Of a DNA stretch of 64,000 nt, positions 18,996 through 26,449 are shown piece by piece. The DNA comes from Erythrobacter donghaensis (GTDB lineage Bacteria > Pseudomonadota > Alphaproteobacteria > Sphingomonadales > Sphingomonadaceae), in the NCBI RefSeq assembly GCF_001557325.1, contig NZ_LSJS01000099.1, forward strand, positions 1 through 64,000. The letters run 5' to 3'. The translations under genes and the position numbers were made by a program. The notes under the pieces were generated by a model. It saw only the letters and a list, made by a program, of their open reading frames with translations. It was not told the origin of the DNA and did not search any database. Each line of letters starts with the position of its first letter. Position 1 is the stretch's first letter.

Positions 18996-19189
18996 TTGCC
19001 GCCATCCCGGCCGCGGGCAGGGGGTAGCGCGTCGAGCCGGTCGATCAGATCCTTGAAGCTGTCGGGCAGGGCCTCTTCGACCACCGAGTCGTAAAGCTGC
19101 TTCAGCCCGTCGGCCCATTCGGGCGGTCGGCGCCGGGCGCCGTGGTCGCCTCCGCCCTGATTGCCGCCCTGTCCGTCTGTCGAGGCCAT
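18992..19189 (-). CDS. nepR: anti-sigma factor NepR
   Basis: 65-aa protein. A low-complexity Gly/Gln-rich N-terminus is followed by the NepR core PEWADGLKQLYDSVVEEALPDSFKDLIDRLDAL (residues about 24-56), with the two amphipathic helices that bind either EcfG or the sigma-like domain of PhyR. It sits directly before ecfG with a 4-bp overlap. The ATG at 19189 fits the family length; the longer open frame reaches into the promoter region. It should hold EcfG inactive until phosphorylated PhyR titrates it. Confidence 0.92.
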   Translation of the reverse strand: MASTDGQGGNQGGGDHGARRRPPEWADGLKQLYDSVVEEALPDSFKDLIDRLDALPPARGRDGGK

Positions 19190-19256
19190 GTGCTCGGTCA
19201 ATCCCTGTCCCGTGTCCCGGCCCGCCTTGAGGCCGATACCGCTAGGGGGAAGCGCC

Positions 19257-21134
19257 GTGCCGGGCACGGACCGCTTACCCCGATGCGAGTTTGGACGATT
19301 CGGGAACGATGCGCTACCTGTTTGGTTCCGCCTCCGGCCGCGAACATCCCGTTGCGGCCCCCCGGCCCCGCAGGAACCGCGCATCATCGACCCGCTCGCC
19401 CTCCAACCGGAACCCGATGCGGCCGCCCAGCCGCCGCCGGATACATCGGGCCGCGCGCGGCGCTGGCTGGTGCTCTATCCGCGCGCGATCCCGCTGCTGA
19501 TCTTCCTCGCGTTGACCGCAATCACCGCGCTCAGCGTCTTCTCGATCGAGAGCAATGCCCGCGCCCGCGAGCGCGCGCAGATGCGCGAATATGCGCAAGG
19601 GCTCGCCGCCGCGCTCGACCGCAGCGGGAGCGGCTTTACCTCCTACCTGCGCGCGGGCGCGGCGCTGTTTGCGAGCGTCGAGGAAGTCAGCCCGGACACC
19701 TTCGACAGCTTCGTGCGCGCGCTGAAGCTCAACACCGAGGATTCGGGGGCGGAGGGGATCGGCTGGATCCCGGTGCTCGAGGCGCGCGATCTGCCCGGCT
19801 TTCTCGCGCGCACCCGGGCGAGCCAGCCGGCCTATCCCGACATCTTCCCCGCGCCGGCCAAAGGCAGCACGGGCCGGGTCGCGCCGGTCGCCATGTTCGC
19901 GCCCGCTACCGCGGTGAACCGCCGGGCGCTGGGCTACGACATGTATTCCGATCCCGACCGCGCCGCCGCCATGGCCGAGGCGGAGCTCAACCTGCGCCCG
20001 GCGGCCTCGGGCCGGATCGTGCTGGTGCAGAAAACCAGCGGCACCGCACCCGCTTTTGCGATCTACATGCCGGTGTTCCGCATGGGCACCGGCCCCGAGC
20101 GGCGGCTCGCGGGTTTCGTCTACACCCCTTTCCGTGCGCGCGAATTCCTCGATGCGGCGATCGACCGCGCCGGGCAGGCCCGGTTCGGGGTGCGGCTCTA
20201 CGACGGCGAGGTGGCGACCGGGCACCTGCTGGTGGCGGACACGATCGCCGATGCCGCGCGCGACACCGTGACGCAGGCAGTCACCATCGCCGATCGCAAG
20301 CTGATGCTGGTGATCGAACATGCCGACCATCGGGTGCTCTCCCCGCTGTCGATGGTGACGCTGGTGTTCGGCCTCGCGCTCGCCAGCCTGCTGATGCTGC
20401 TGGCGCGGCTGCTGACGCAGCAGGCCTTCGAGGATCAGGCGCGGCTGGCCTTCTTCGAGGAACAGCATTCGATCCGCAACTCCCTGACGCGCGAACTCAA
20501 TCACCGGGTCAAGAACACGCTCGCCAATGTGCTCTCGATCCTGTCGCTGACGCGGCGCCGGGCGAGCGGGCTCGACGATTTCGCGGATTCGCTGGAGGGC
20601 CGCATCCGCGCGCTCTCGGCGACGCATGACCTCCTGACCGTGACCGATTGGGGCACGACCCCGATCCGCGCGGTGATCGAGGCCGAGCTCCAGCATTTCC
20701 GCATCGCGCTGGGCGATGCGATCCTGCTCGAGGGGCCGGAGCTGGAGCTGGCGCCCAACGACGCGCTGTCCTTCGGGCTGGCGGTGCACGAGCTCGCCAC
20801 CAATGCGGCCAAGTATGGCGCGCTGAGCGTGCCGGGCGGCAAGGTCACGATCCGCTGGAGCCGGGGCCCGAAGAACGCCGCCGACCCTGCCGCCGAGACC
20901 GAGTGGGCCGAGGTCGAATGGCAGGAGACCGGCGGGCCGCCGGTGCCCGGCGAGCGCCGCCGCGGCTTCGGCACCGAGCTGATCGAAAAGGTCGTCGCCC
21001 ATGAGCTGCGCCAGCCGGTGACGCTCGACTTCGCCCCGAGCGGGGTGCGCTGCGTGTTGCGCGTGCCGGTGCGCAGGCCGGCCGATTTCCGGATTAGGGA
21101 GAAGGAAGCGGATCGGCGGGTGAAGAAGCCTTGA
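19257..21134 (+). CDS. CHASE-domain HWE/HisKA_2 sensor histidine kinase of the general stress response
   Basis: About 625-aa membrane sensor kinase. A transmembrane helix (IPLLIFLALTAITALSVFS), a periplasmic CHASE-type domain (GFTSYLRAGAALFASVEEVSPDTF, AEGIGWIPVLEA, ALGYDMYSDPDRAAAM), a second transmembrane helix, then a HisKA_2/HWE core with the phosphoacceptor His in ELNHRVKNTLANV (codon at 20502). The ATPase domain has VHELATNAAKYGAL and RRGFGTELIEKVV. Such kinases phosphorylate PhyR. The start is uncertain: GTG 19257 has AGGGGG 7 bp upstream, ATG 19161 overlaps nepR in antisense, and GTG 19470 sits directly before the first helix and downstream of the EcfG-like promoter. Confidence 0.87.
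   Translation: MPGTDRLPRCEFGRFGNDALPVWFRLRPRTSRCGPPAPQEPRIIDPLALQPEPDAAAQPPPDTSGRARRWLVLYPRAIPLLIFLALTAITALSVFSIESNARARERAQMREYAQGLAAALDRSGSGFTSYLRAGAALFASVEEVSPDTFDSFVRALKLNTEDSGAEGIGWIPVLEARDLPGFLARTRASQPAYPDIFPAPAKGSTGRVAPVAMFAPATAVNRRALGYDMYSDPDRAAAMAEAELNLRPAASGRIVLVQKTSGTAPAFAIYMPVFRMGTGPERRLAGFVYTPFRAREFLDAAIDRAGQARFGVRLYDGEVATGHLLVADTIADAARDTVTQAVTIADRKLMLVIEHADHRVLSPLSMVTLVFGLALASLLMLLARLLTQQAFEDQARLAFFEEQHSIRNSLTRELNHRVKNTLANVLSILSLTRRRASGLDDFADSLEGRIRALSATHDLLTVTDWGTTPIRAVIEAELQHFRIALGDAILLEGPELELAPNDALSFGLAVHELATNAAKYGALSVPGGKVTIRWSRGPKNAADPAAETEWAEVEWQETGGPPVPGERRRGFGTELIEKVVAHELRQPVTLDFAPSGVRCVLRVPVRRPADFRIREKEADRRVKKP
19303..19327 (+). promoter_or_regulatory. overlapping plus-strand EcfG-like promoter toward the kinase
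   Basis: On the plus strand, GGAAC (19303-19307), 16 nt, then GGTT (19324-19327) differ from the EcfG consensus at one -10 base. The site nearly superimposes on the minus-strand promoter, giving a quasi-palindrome. If active, the kinase would have to start downstream, for example at GTG 19470. Confidence 0.5.
19305..19329 (-). promoter_or_regulatory. EcfG-type promoter of nepR-ecfG
   Basis: Read on the minus strand, GGAAC (19329-19325), a 16-nt spacer and CGTT (19308-19305) match the EcfG consensus GGAAC-N16/17-CGTT exactly. It lies 116 bp upstream of the nepR ATG. Confidence 0.88.
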
Positions 21135-21290
21135 CCCTTCAGTCCCTCCCCGTCCCGAAGGGATGGGGAGGTGGGCGCGCGTCAGCGCGGTCGGGGAGGT
21201 CTTGCTTGCCGCCTTACCCTTCCGTCAGCCCTACGGGCTGCCACCTCCCCCTTCGCGGGGCGAACGGGGAGGGACTTGGCATCACAACGG
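21129..21290. repeat. interspersed palindromic element between kinase and phyR
   Basis: A ~136-bp block bounded by a perfect 13-bp inverted repeat (AGTCCCTCCCCGT at 21141-21153, its complement at 21264-21276). Internal palindromes include CAGCCC-TAC-GGGCTG. It fills the gap between the convergent kinase and phyR genes and slightly overlaps the end of phyR. It resembles the non-coding REP/MITE-like repeats scattered in sphingomonad genomes. Confidence 0.75.
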
Positions 21291-22073
21291 CCTGGTCGAT
21301 CCGAAGAACAGCGCCTGGCTGATCGCCGCGCGCACGGTCGCTTCCTGGAAGGGCTTGGTGACGAGATAGGTCGGCTCGGGCCGGTCGCCGGTCAGCAGGC
21401 GTTCGGGATAGGCGGTGATGAAGATCACCGGCATCGCGCCGACCGACAGGATGTCGTCGACCGCATCGAGCCCCGAGGAGCCGTCGGCGAGCTGGATGTC
21501 GGCGAGCACAAGCCCCGGCATGGCCTCGGCCACCGCGCTGCGCGCCTGGGTGCGGGTCGCCGCGGTGCCGCTGACCGTGTGGCCGAGGCCGGTGACGAGG
21601 TCCTCCAGCTGCATCGCGATCAGCGGCTCGTCCTCGATGATGAGCACGCTGGTGGTCTGCTCGCGCTCGATCTCGGCGATGGCCTCGGCGACGAGGGCTT
21701 CGACCTCTTGCGGGGTGCGCTCGAGGATCGCGGCGGCCTCGGGGATCGCGAAATCCTCGAGCGTGGTCAGCAGCAGCGCCTGCCGCGCCGGGGGCGTGAT
21801 CGCGCCGAGGCGCGCCTGCGCCCCGGCCTCGTGCTCGCTCGCCGGATCGCCGCCCGACCCGGCCGCGCCCGAACCGCTCGCCCAGACCTTGCCGAAGGCG
21901 CGGTAGAGCGGCACGCGCCCGCCCGCCAGGCTCTCCATGAGCGCGCTGTCGGCCAGCGCGGCCTCGAGCATCTCGCGCACGAAGGCATCGCCGCTCGCCT
22001 GCGATCCGGTCAGCGCGCGGGCATAGCGCCGCAGGTACGGGAGTTGGGCCGCGATCTGGCTTCCGAGGGACAT
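21282..22073 (-). CDS. phyR: PhyR response regulator / anti-anti-sigma factor
   Basis: 263-aa PhyR. Residues about 1-135 form a degenerate sigma-like (region 2/4) domain that mimics EcfG and binds NepR. Residues 142-263 form a receiver domain with acidic pocket EDE (147-149), phosphoacceptor Asp192 in LVLADIQLADG, Thr220 and Lys240 in VTKPF. Phosphorylation exposes the sigma-like domain, which sequesters NepR and frees EcfG. The Ala/Gly-rich linker within the sigma-like part (ASGSGAAGSGG, residues about 65-75) is longer than I expect. It carries its own EcfG-like promoter. Confidence 0.95.
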   Translation of the reverse strand: MSLGSQIAAQLPYLRRYARALTGSQASGDAFVREMLEAALADSALMESLAGGRVPLYRAFGKVWASGSGAAGSGGDPASEHEAGAQARLGAITPPARQALLLTTLEDFAIPEAAAILERTPQEVEALVAEAIAEIEREQTTSVLIIEDEPLIAMQLEDLVTGLGHTVSGTAATRTQARSAVAEAMPGLVLADIQLADGSSGLDAVDDILSVGAMPVIFITAYPERLLTGDRPEPTYLVTKPFQEATVRAAISQALFFGSTRPL

Positions 22074-22102
22074 GAGGGACCTTTCGCTGGTCTTTGCAAG
22101 GC

Positions 22103-22128
22103 AACCGATTCATGCCCATAGCGGTTCC
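22103..22128 (-). promoter_or_regulatory. EcfG-type promoter of phyR
   Basis: On the minus strand GGAAC (22128-22124), 17 nt, then GGTT (22106-22103): the EcfG consensus with one -10 mismatch, 30 bp upstream of the phyR ATG. The same GGTT variant appears at the kinase-side promoter. Confidence 0.72.
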
Positions 22129-22220
22129 CTGCGCCTCCGTCGCCCCCGTCGCGCAAGGTACTGGTTCCTCGGGGTTTCCTGCGTAGTGTCCCTGGGGTCA
22201 AAAAAATTTCACGGGCGCCG

Positions 22221-22245
22221 GGAACCGCCCGCAAGGACGATCATT
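22221..22245 (+). promoter_or_regulatory. possible EcfG-like promoter of the candidate small RNA
   Basis: GGAAC (22221-22225), 16 nt, CATT (22242-22245): one mismatch to GGAAC-N16-CGTT, at the right distance to start an RNA near 22252 that ends at the strong terminator at 22304-22340. Confidence 0.45.
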
Positions 22246-22251
22246 ATCGTC

Positions 22252-22340
22252 TTGTCACCGCCGAGACCCCCCTCCCGTCCAAGCGGCTGGTGATACGATC
22301 CCGAAAGGCCTCCGTTGTTTACGCAACGGAGGCCTTTTTT
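22252..22340 (+). ncRNA. candidate stress-response small RNA with exposed C-rich loop
   Basis: A ~90-nt predicted transcript. Hairpin 1 is TCACCGCCG (22255-22263) paired with CGGC-T-GGTGA (22284-22293), one bulged T. Its 20-nt loop AGACCCCCCTCCCGTCCAAG is nearly pure C/T around the centre and complementary to purine-rich Shine-Dalgarno sequences. Hairpin 2 is the 14-bp intrinsic terminator. No open reading frame on the plus strand needs this terminator. Architecture (C-rich loop plus Rho-independent terminator, beside phyR) recalls Caulobacter GsrN and other alphaproteobacterial anti-Shine-Dalgarno sRNAs. Transcription is inferred. Confidence 0.55.
22304..22340 (+). terminator. strong intrinsic terminator, plus strand
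   Basis: Perfect 14-bp stem AAAGGCCTCCGTTG/CAACGGAGGCCTTT with a 6-nt loop and a T-run at 22335-22340. It points to plus-strand transcription arising after phyR, since the nearest plus-strand gene upstream ends 1.2 kb away. Confidence 0.9.
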
Positions 22341-22395
22341 CGTTTCGGCCATCTTCGGTGGGCGGGAGGCCTGCGGCGCGCGCCAGCGCGACCGC

Positions 22396-23571
22396 TCAAC
22401 CAAGACTCCGCTCGTAGATCACATACTCTCGGTTGATCTTCGACTGGATCGTGTCGGCGATCGCCACCATCCCCTGGTTGTCCTCGAGGATCCAGCCGAT
22501 CTCGCCGCGCACCGAGCCGAATTTGGTGTTCGATTCATGCCGGATTGCCTCGATCATCATGAAGGCGAGCTGGCTGGCGAGCCGGCTGTTGTGCAGCTCC
22601 TTCAGCACCCCCATCAGCGGCACCCGCATCCCCGCGCCCTTGGGGAAGCGCAGCCAGCGCAGCATCGTGATCCAGCCAAAGGGGAAGAGCTTGCCCCTGA
22701 TCTTCGCCAGCGGAGCGTTCATGTCGGGCCAGGTCAGCATGAAGGCCACCGGCCGTCCGTCGACCTCGGCGATCATGTTCAGCTCCTCGAAGATCAGCGG
22801 GCGCAGCTTCTTGCCGGCATAGGCGACCTCGGCCGGGGTGAAGGGTACGAAGCCCCAATTGTCCGACCACGCATCGTTGAGAATGCCGAGGATGATCGCG
22901 ACCTCGGAATCCCAGTCCTGCTTGCGCACCCGGCGCACGTTGATCCGGGCGTTCTTCTCCCCCGATTGCACGATCCGCTGCACCAGCGGCGGGAAGGGCT
23001 TCGAGATGTCGAGATCATAGGTGTAGAGCGTCTTGGCGCGGGCATATCCCGCGGCCTCGATCCAGGCGGCGTAATGCGCGGGGTGGTGGCCCATCATCAC
23101 CATCGGCGCGTGATCCTGGCCCTTGACCAGCAGGCCCGGCTCCTCCCAGACCGAGAGCGAGACGGGGCCGAGCACCCGCGTCATCCCCTCGCCCGCCAGC
23201 CAGCCTTCCGCCGCGGTCAGCAGCGCGCGGGCGACGGCCTCGTTCTCGGCGTCGAAATAGCCGAAGAAGCCGGTTCCGGGGCCGAAGCCCTGCTGCGCGG
23301 GCACGGCGAGCGCCAGTTCGTCGATATGCGCCGAGATGCGCCCGACCGGCCTGCCGTCCTGTTTCGCGATGAACAGCTGCACCCGCGCGTGGCTGAAGAA
23401 GGGGTTCTTGTCCGGGTCGACCAGCTCGATCTGTTCGGAGCGGATCTGGGGCACGAAATGCGGCAGGCGTTCGGAGAAGGCGCGGCCCAGGTCGACGAAG
23501 GCGGCCCGGCCGCGCTTGTCGCTGACCGGCTCGATCACTATCTGGGGCACGTTCGCCGATACATCCGTCAC
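22396..23571 (-). CDS. GNAT-fold N-acyltransferase-like protein of unknown substrate
   Basis: 391-aa protein, conserved in sphingomonads and often labelled N-acetyltransferase or (doubtfully) dATP pyrophosphohydrolase. The sequence suggests two GNAT-like halves: an N-terminal part with QLFIAKQDGRPVGRISAH and a GYFDAENEAVARALLTAAEGWLAGEG stretch, and a C-terminal part with EELNMIAEVDGRPVAFMLTWPDMN. The start is GTG 23571, preceded by GAGGGA; the ATG at 23634 has no such site. Function unknown. Confidence 0.75.
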   Translation of the reverse strand: MTDVSANVPQIVIEPVSDKRGRAAFVDLGRAFSERLPHFVPQIRSEQIELVDPDKNPFFSHARVQLFIAKQDGRPVGRISAHIDELALAVPAQQGFGPGTGFFGYFDAENEAVARALLTAAEGWLAGEGMTRVLGPVSLSVWEEPGLLVKGQDHAPMVMMGHHPAHYAAWIEAAGYARAKTLYTYDLDISKPFPPLVQRIVQSGEKNARINVRRVRKQDWDSEVAIILGILNDAWSDNWGFVPFTPAEVAYAGKKLRPLIFEELNMIAEVDGRPVAFMLTWPDMNAPLAKIRGKLFPFGWITMLRWLRFPKGAGMRVPLMGVLKELHNSRLASQLAFMMIEAIRHESNTKFGSVRGEIGWILEDNQGMVAIADTIQSKINREYVIYERSLG

Positions 23572-23716
23572 GCCGCTTCCCTCGTATTTGCGGTTGATCA
23601 AGGTGTCTGTGTCGCGCCCGCGCCATTCGCGCAAGGCTATCGATCACATTGACCAACAACCCGCGTTTGGCTTGCCTCCCGATTTGGGGTAGGGCGCGCC
23701 CTAGGATCTAGCCCGA

Positions 23717-24796
23717 ATGACCATGCACCAGCCCCTTCCCGCCGCGCCCCAGAAGGCCACCCGCGTCCAGTTCATGGCCGAGGACGACAAGGCGATGCTG
23801 CGCGCCGCGCGCGACCTGACCAAGGGGCTGGGCGAGGCGAAGCCTGCCATCTACTGGACCGACATGCTGGTCTCGGCGGGCGTCGGCTATGCCGGGATCG
23901 CGGTGGCGATCGCCGCCGGGAGCGTGGCGGTCAAGCTTGCCGCCGGGCTGGTCGCGGCGCTGGCGCTCTACCGCGCGCTGATGTTCATCCACGAGCTCAC
24001 CCATATCCACCGCGACGCCCTACCGGGCTTCCGCACCGCCTGGAACCTGCTCGTCGGCATCCCGATGCTCACGCCCTCCTTCATGTATGAAGGCGTGCAC
24101 GTGATCCACCACAAGCGCACCCAATACGGCACGGTGGAGGACCCCGAATACCTCCCGCTCGCGCTGATGAAGCCGTGGAGCCTGCCGCTGTTCGTGCTCG
24201 TCGCGATGCTGCTGCCGGTGGCGTTGATCCTGCGCTTCGGGGTGCTCTACCCGCTCGGCTTGGCTGTCCCGCCCTTGCGGACCTTCGTGTGGGAGCGGTT
24301 CTCGTCGCTCTCGATCAACCCCGAGTTCCGCCGCCGCGCGCCCGAGGGCGAGCTCGCCGGCCGGGTGCGCTGGCAGGAAGCGGGCGCGAGCCTGTGGGCG
24401 ATGGCGCTGATCGCGTCGGTGTTCGTGTTCGGCTGGCAGCCGCTGGCGACCGCGCTCGCGATCCTCTCGCTCGCTGCGGTCTTGAACCAGCTCCGCACCC
24501 TTGTCGCCCACCTGTGGGAGAACGAGGGCGAGGCGATGACGGTGACCGCGCAGTTCCTCGATTCGGTCAACGTCCCGCCCCCGGGGATCGCCGCCGAGAT
24601 CTGGGCGCCGGTGGGGCTGCGCTATCATGCGCTCCACCACCTGATGCCTTCGATGCCCTATCATGACCTCCCCGAAGCGCACCGGCGGCTTGTCCGCGAG
24701 CTCGGCACGGGTTCGACCTATGAGGGCGCGAACCATCCGGGCATGCTGACGCTGGTGGGCCGGATCGCCAGGAGCACGATGGTCAGGCGGGCGTAA
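23717..24796 (+). CDS. membrane fatty acid desaturase family protein
   Basis: 359-aa integral membrane di-iron enzyme of the fatty acid desaturase/hydroxylase superfamily. Three His boxes are present: HELTH (HELTHIH), HVIHHKR and HALHH. Hydrophobic pairs flank the boxes. The substrate (acyl lipid, carotenoid or sphingolipid) cannot be told from sequence, though sphingomonads make both carotenoids and sphingolipids. It is divergent from the GNAT-like gene. Confidence 0.86.
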   Translation: MTMHQPLPAAPQKATRVQFMAEDDKAMLRAARDLTKGLGEAKPAIYWTDMLVSAGVGYAGIAVAIAAGSVAVKLAAGLVAALALYRALMFIHELTHIHRDALPGFRTAWNLLVGIPMLTPSFMYEGVHVIHHKRTQYGTVEDPEYLPLALMKPWSLPLFVLVAMLLPVALILRFGVLYPLGLAVPPLRTFVWERFSSLSINPEFRRRAPEGELAGRVRWQEAGASLWAMALIASVFVFGWQPLATALAILSLAAVLNQLRTLVAHLWENEGEAMTVTAQFLDSVNVPPPGIAAEIWAPVGLRYHALHHLMPSMPYHDLPEAHRRLVRELGTGSTYEGANHPGMLTLVGRIARSTMVRRA

Positions 24797-24809
24797 GTCC
24801 GCCCCCCTC

Positions 24810-25337
24810 TCAATCCAGAAAACAGATCATCGCGCAGCGGCGGTCGGCGGGGAGGCCGTCGTCGACCTCGTTGGCGAGCTCGCCCGCAAGGCGCGGGTGG
24901 GCGTCCAGGGCAGTAACCTCCTCGAAGCCGAGGCGGGCGTAGAACGGGGCGTTCCAGGCGAGGTCGCGGAAGGTGGTGAGGGTCAGTGCCTTGAACCCGG
25001 TGTTGCGCGCGTCGATCTGCGCGGCCCGGATCAACCCAGACCCGATCCCGCGCCGTCCGAAGGCCGGCAGGACGTCCATCTCCCAGATGTGCAGTTCGCG
25101 GCTGAAAGGCTGGGCGAGCAGGAAACCTGCCATGGCCTCGCCCACATGGGCGACAAGACTGTGCCCCTTGCGGATCAGGCGCTGCAGGTCGGGAACCTCC
25201 CAGGTGTCGTCCGGGTCGAAGCCTTCGAGGCCCGCGCCATGGGTGAACAGCTCTGCCGCAGCGCGCTCGATCGCGGGCATGGCAGCGGCATCCTCCACCC
25301 GCGCGAGGCGGAGCGACCAGTCGCCCCCCGGCCTCAC
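24810..25337 (-). CDS. GNAT family N-acetyltransferase
   Basis: 175-aa acetyltransferase. The acetyl-CoA loop FGRRGIGSGLIRAAQ follows the beta-strand HIWEMDVLP, and the C-terminal NAPFYARLGFEEV motif is typical of GNAT. It starts at GTG 25337 in a GTGA overlap with the lptG stop; the longer frame upstream lies inside lptG. The acceptor is unknown. Being the last gene of the lptF-lptG unit does not by itself imply an LPS role. Confidence 0.85.
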   Translation of the reverse strand: MRPGGDWSLRLARVEDAAAMPAIERAAAELFTHGAGLEGFDPDDTWEVPDLQRLIRKGHSLVAHVGEAMAGFLLAQPFSRELHIWEMDVLPAFGRRGIGSGLIRAAQIDARNTGFKALTLTTFRDLAWNAPFYARLGFEEVTALDAHPRLAGELANEVDDGLPADRRCAMICFLD

Positions 25338-26443
25338 TCTTCGGTCCGGATCAGCACCGTCTCGCCGACCAGCAGGAACAGCACGAAGGGCGCCCATGCG
25401 GCGAGCAGCGGCGGGTAGCCGCCGAAGCTGCCCATCGCGAGGGCGGCGTTGTCGACCACGAAATAGGCGAACCCCAGCGCCATGCCGATGATCGCGCGCA
25501 CGAACAACTGGCCCGAACGCGCGAGGCCGAATGCGGCGATCGAGCCCAGAAGTGGCATCAGCAGCGCCGAGAGCGGCCCCGACAGGCGGTGCCACCACTT
25601 GGCGCGCATCTCGTCGGTGTTGCGGCCCGCGGTCTCGTAGGCGTCGATCGATTCCTTCAGCTCCCAGAAGCTCTGCGCGTCGGGATCGACCGATTGCAGC
25701 ATGATCCGCTCAGGCGAAAGATTCTGCCCCACCACCAGCGCGGCCGGGCGTTCGGTGATGGCGCCCGCCACATCGAACCTCACCGGGTTCTCGAGCCGCC
25801 AGCCCGGCCCGGCATAGACTGCGCGCGGGGCGCGGACCTGCTCGCGGATGATCCCGCCGGGGCCACGCGCATACCAGGTGACGCCGGTCAGCACGATGTT
25901 CTGTCCGGCACCGCTCAGCGTGGCGGCCGAGAGGATGTTCTCGCCATCGGTGAGGTAGATGTTGGCGCGCGGGGCTCCGGCGGCGGCGTCGGTCTCAGGG
26001 ATCGGGCCGTAGTCGGCCGCCTCCCAGGCCTTGAGCGTCGCATTGGCGCGGGTGAGGATGCGCTCGTTGAAGCCGAAGCTCACCGCCGCGACCAGCACCG
26101 CGGTGAGCAGCATCGGCGCGAGCACCTGATGGGCGGAAAGCCCCGCCGCGCGCATCGCGATCACCTCGCTGTTCGCGTTCAGCGGCCAGAAGGTCAGCAG
26201 CGAGGCGAGCAGCACCGAATAGGGCAGGAAGTTCGCCACCAGCTGCGGCAGGCGCAGGCTGGCATAGCGCAGCACCTCGGCCTGCCCGTTGCCGGGGGCG
26301 GCGAGGATGTCGCCGGTCTTCGACAAGAGGTCGAGCGCCAGCAGCACCAGCACCAGCATGAACAGCACCGCGATGATCCGCACCACGAACAGCCGGGCAA
26401 GGTAGAGCGTCAGCGTGCGCGAAGGGAAGAAATCGAGCTGCAT
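25334..26443 (-). CDS. lptG: LPS export ABC transporter permease LptG
   Basis: 369-aa YjgP/YjgQ-family permease. With LptF and LptB it forms the inner-membrane machine that extracts LPS for delivery to the outer membrane. Three N-terminal transmembrane helices (residues about 15-40, 60-80, 100-120), a periplasmic beta-jellyroll-like domain and three C-terminal helices are visible. It follows lptF after 6 bp. lptB, lptA and lptC are not in the window. Confidence 0.92.
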   Translation of the reverse strand: MQLDFFPSRTLTLYLARLFVVRIIAVLFMLVLVLLALDLLSKTGDILAAPGNGQAEVLRYASLRLPQLVANFLPYSVLLASLLTFWPLNANSEVIAMRAAGLSAHQVLAPMLLTAVLVAAVSFGFNERILTRANATLKAWEAADYGPIPETDAAAGAPRANIYLTDGENILSAATLSGAGQNIVLTGVTWYARGPGGIIREQVRAPRAVYAGPGWRLENPVRFDVAGAITERPAALVVGQNLSPERIMLQSVDPDAQSFWELKESIDAYETAGRNTDEMRAKWWHRLSGPLSALLMPLLGSIAAFGLARSGQLFVRAIIGMALGFAYFVVDNAALAMGSFGGYPPLLAAWAPFVLFLLVGETVLIRTEE

Positions 26444-26449
26444 CGCGGA

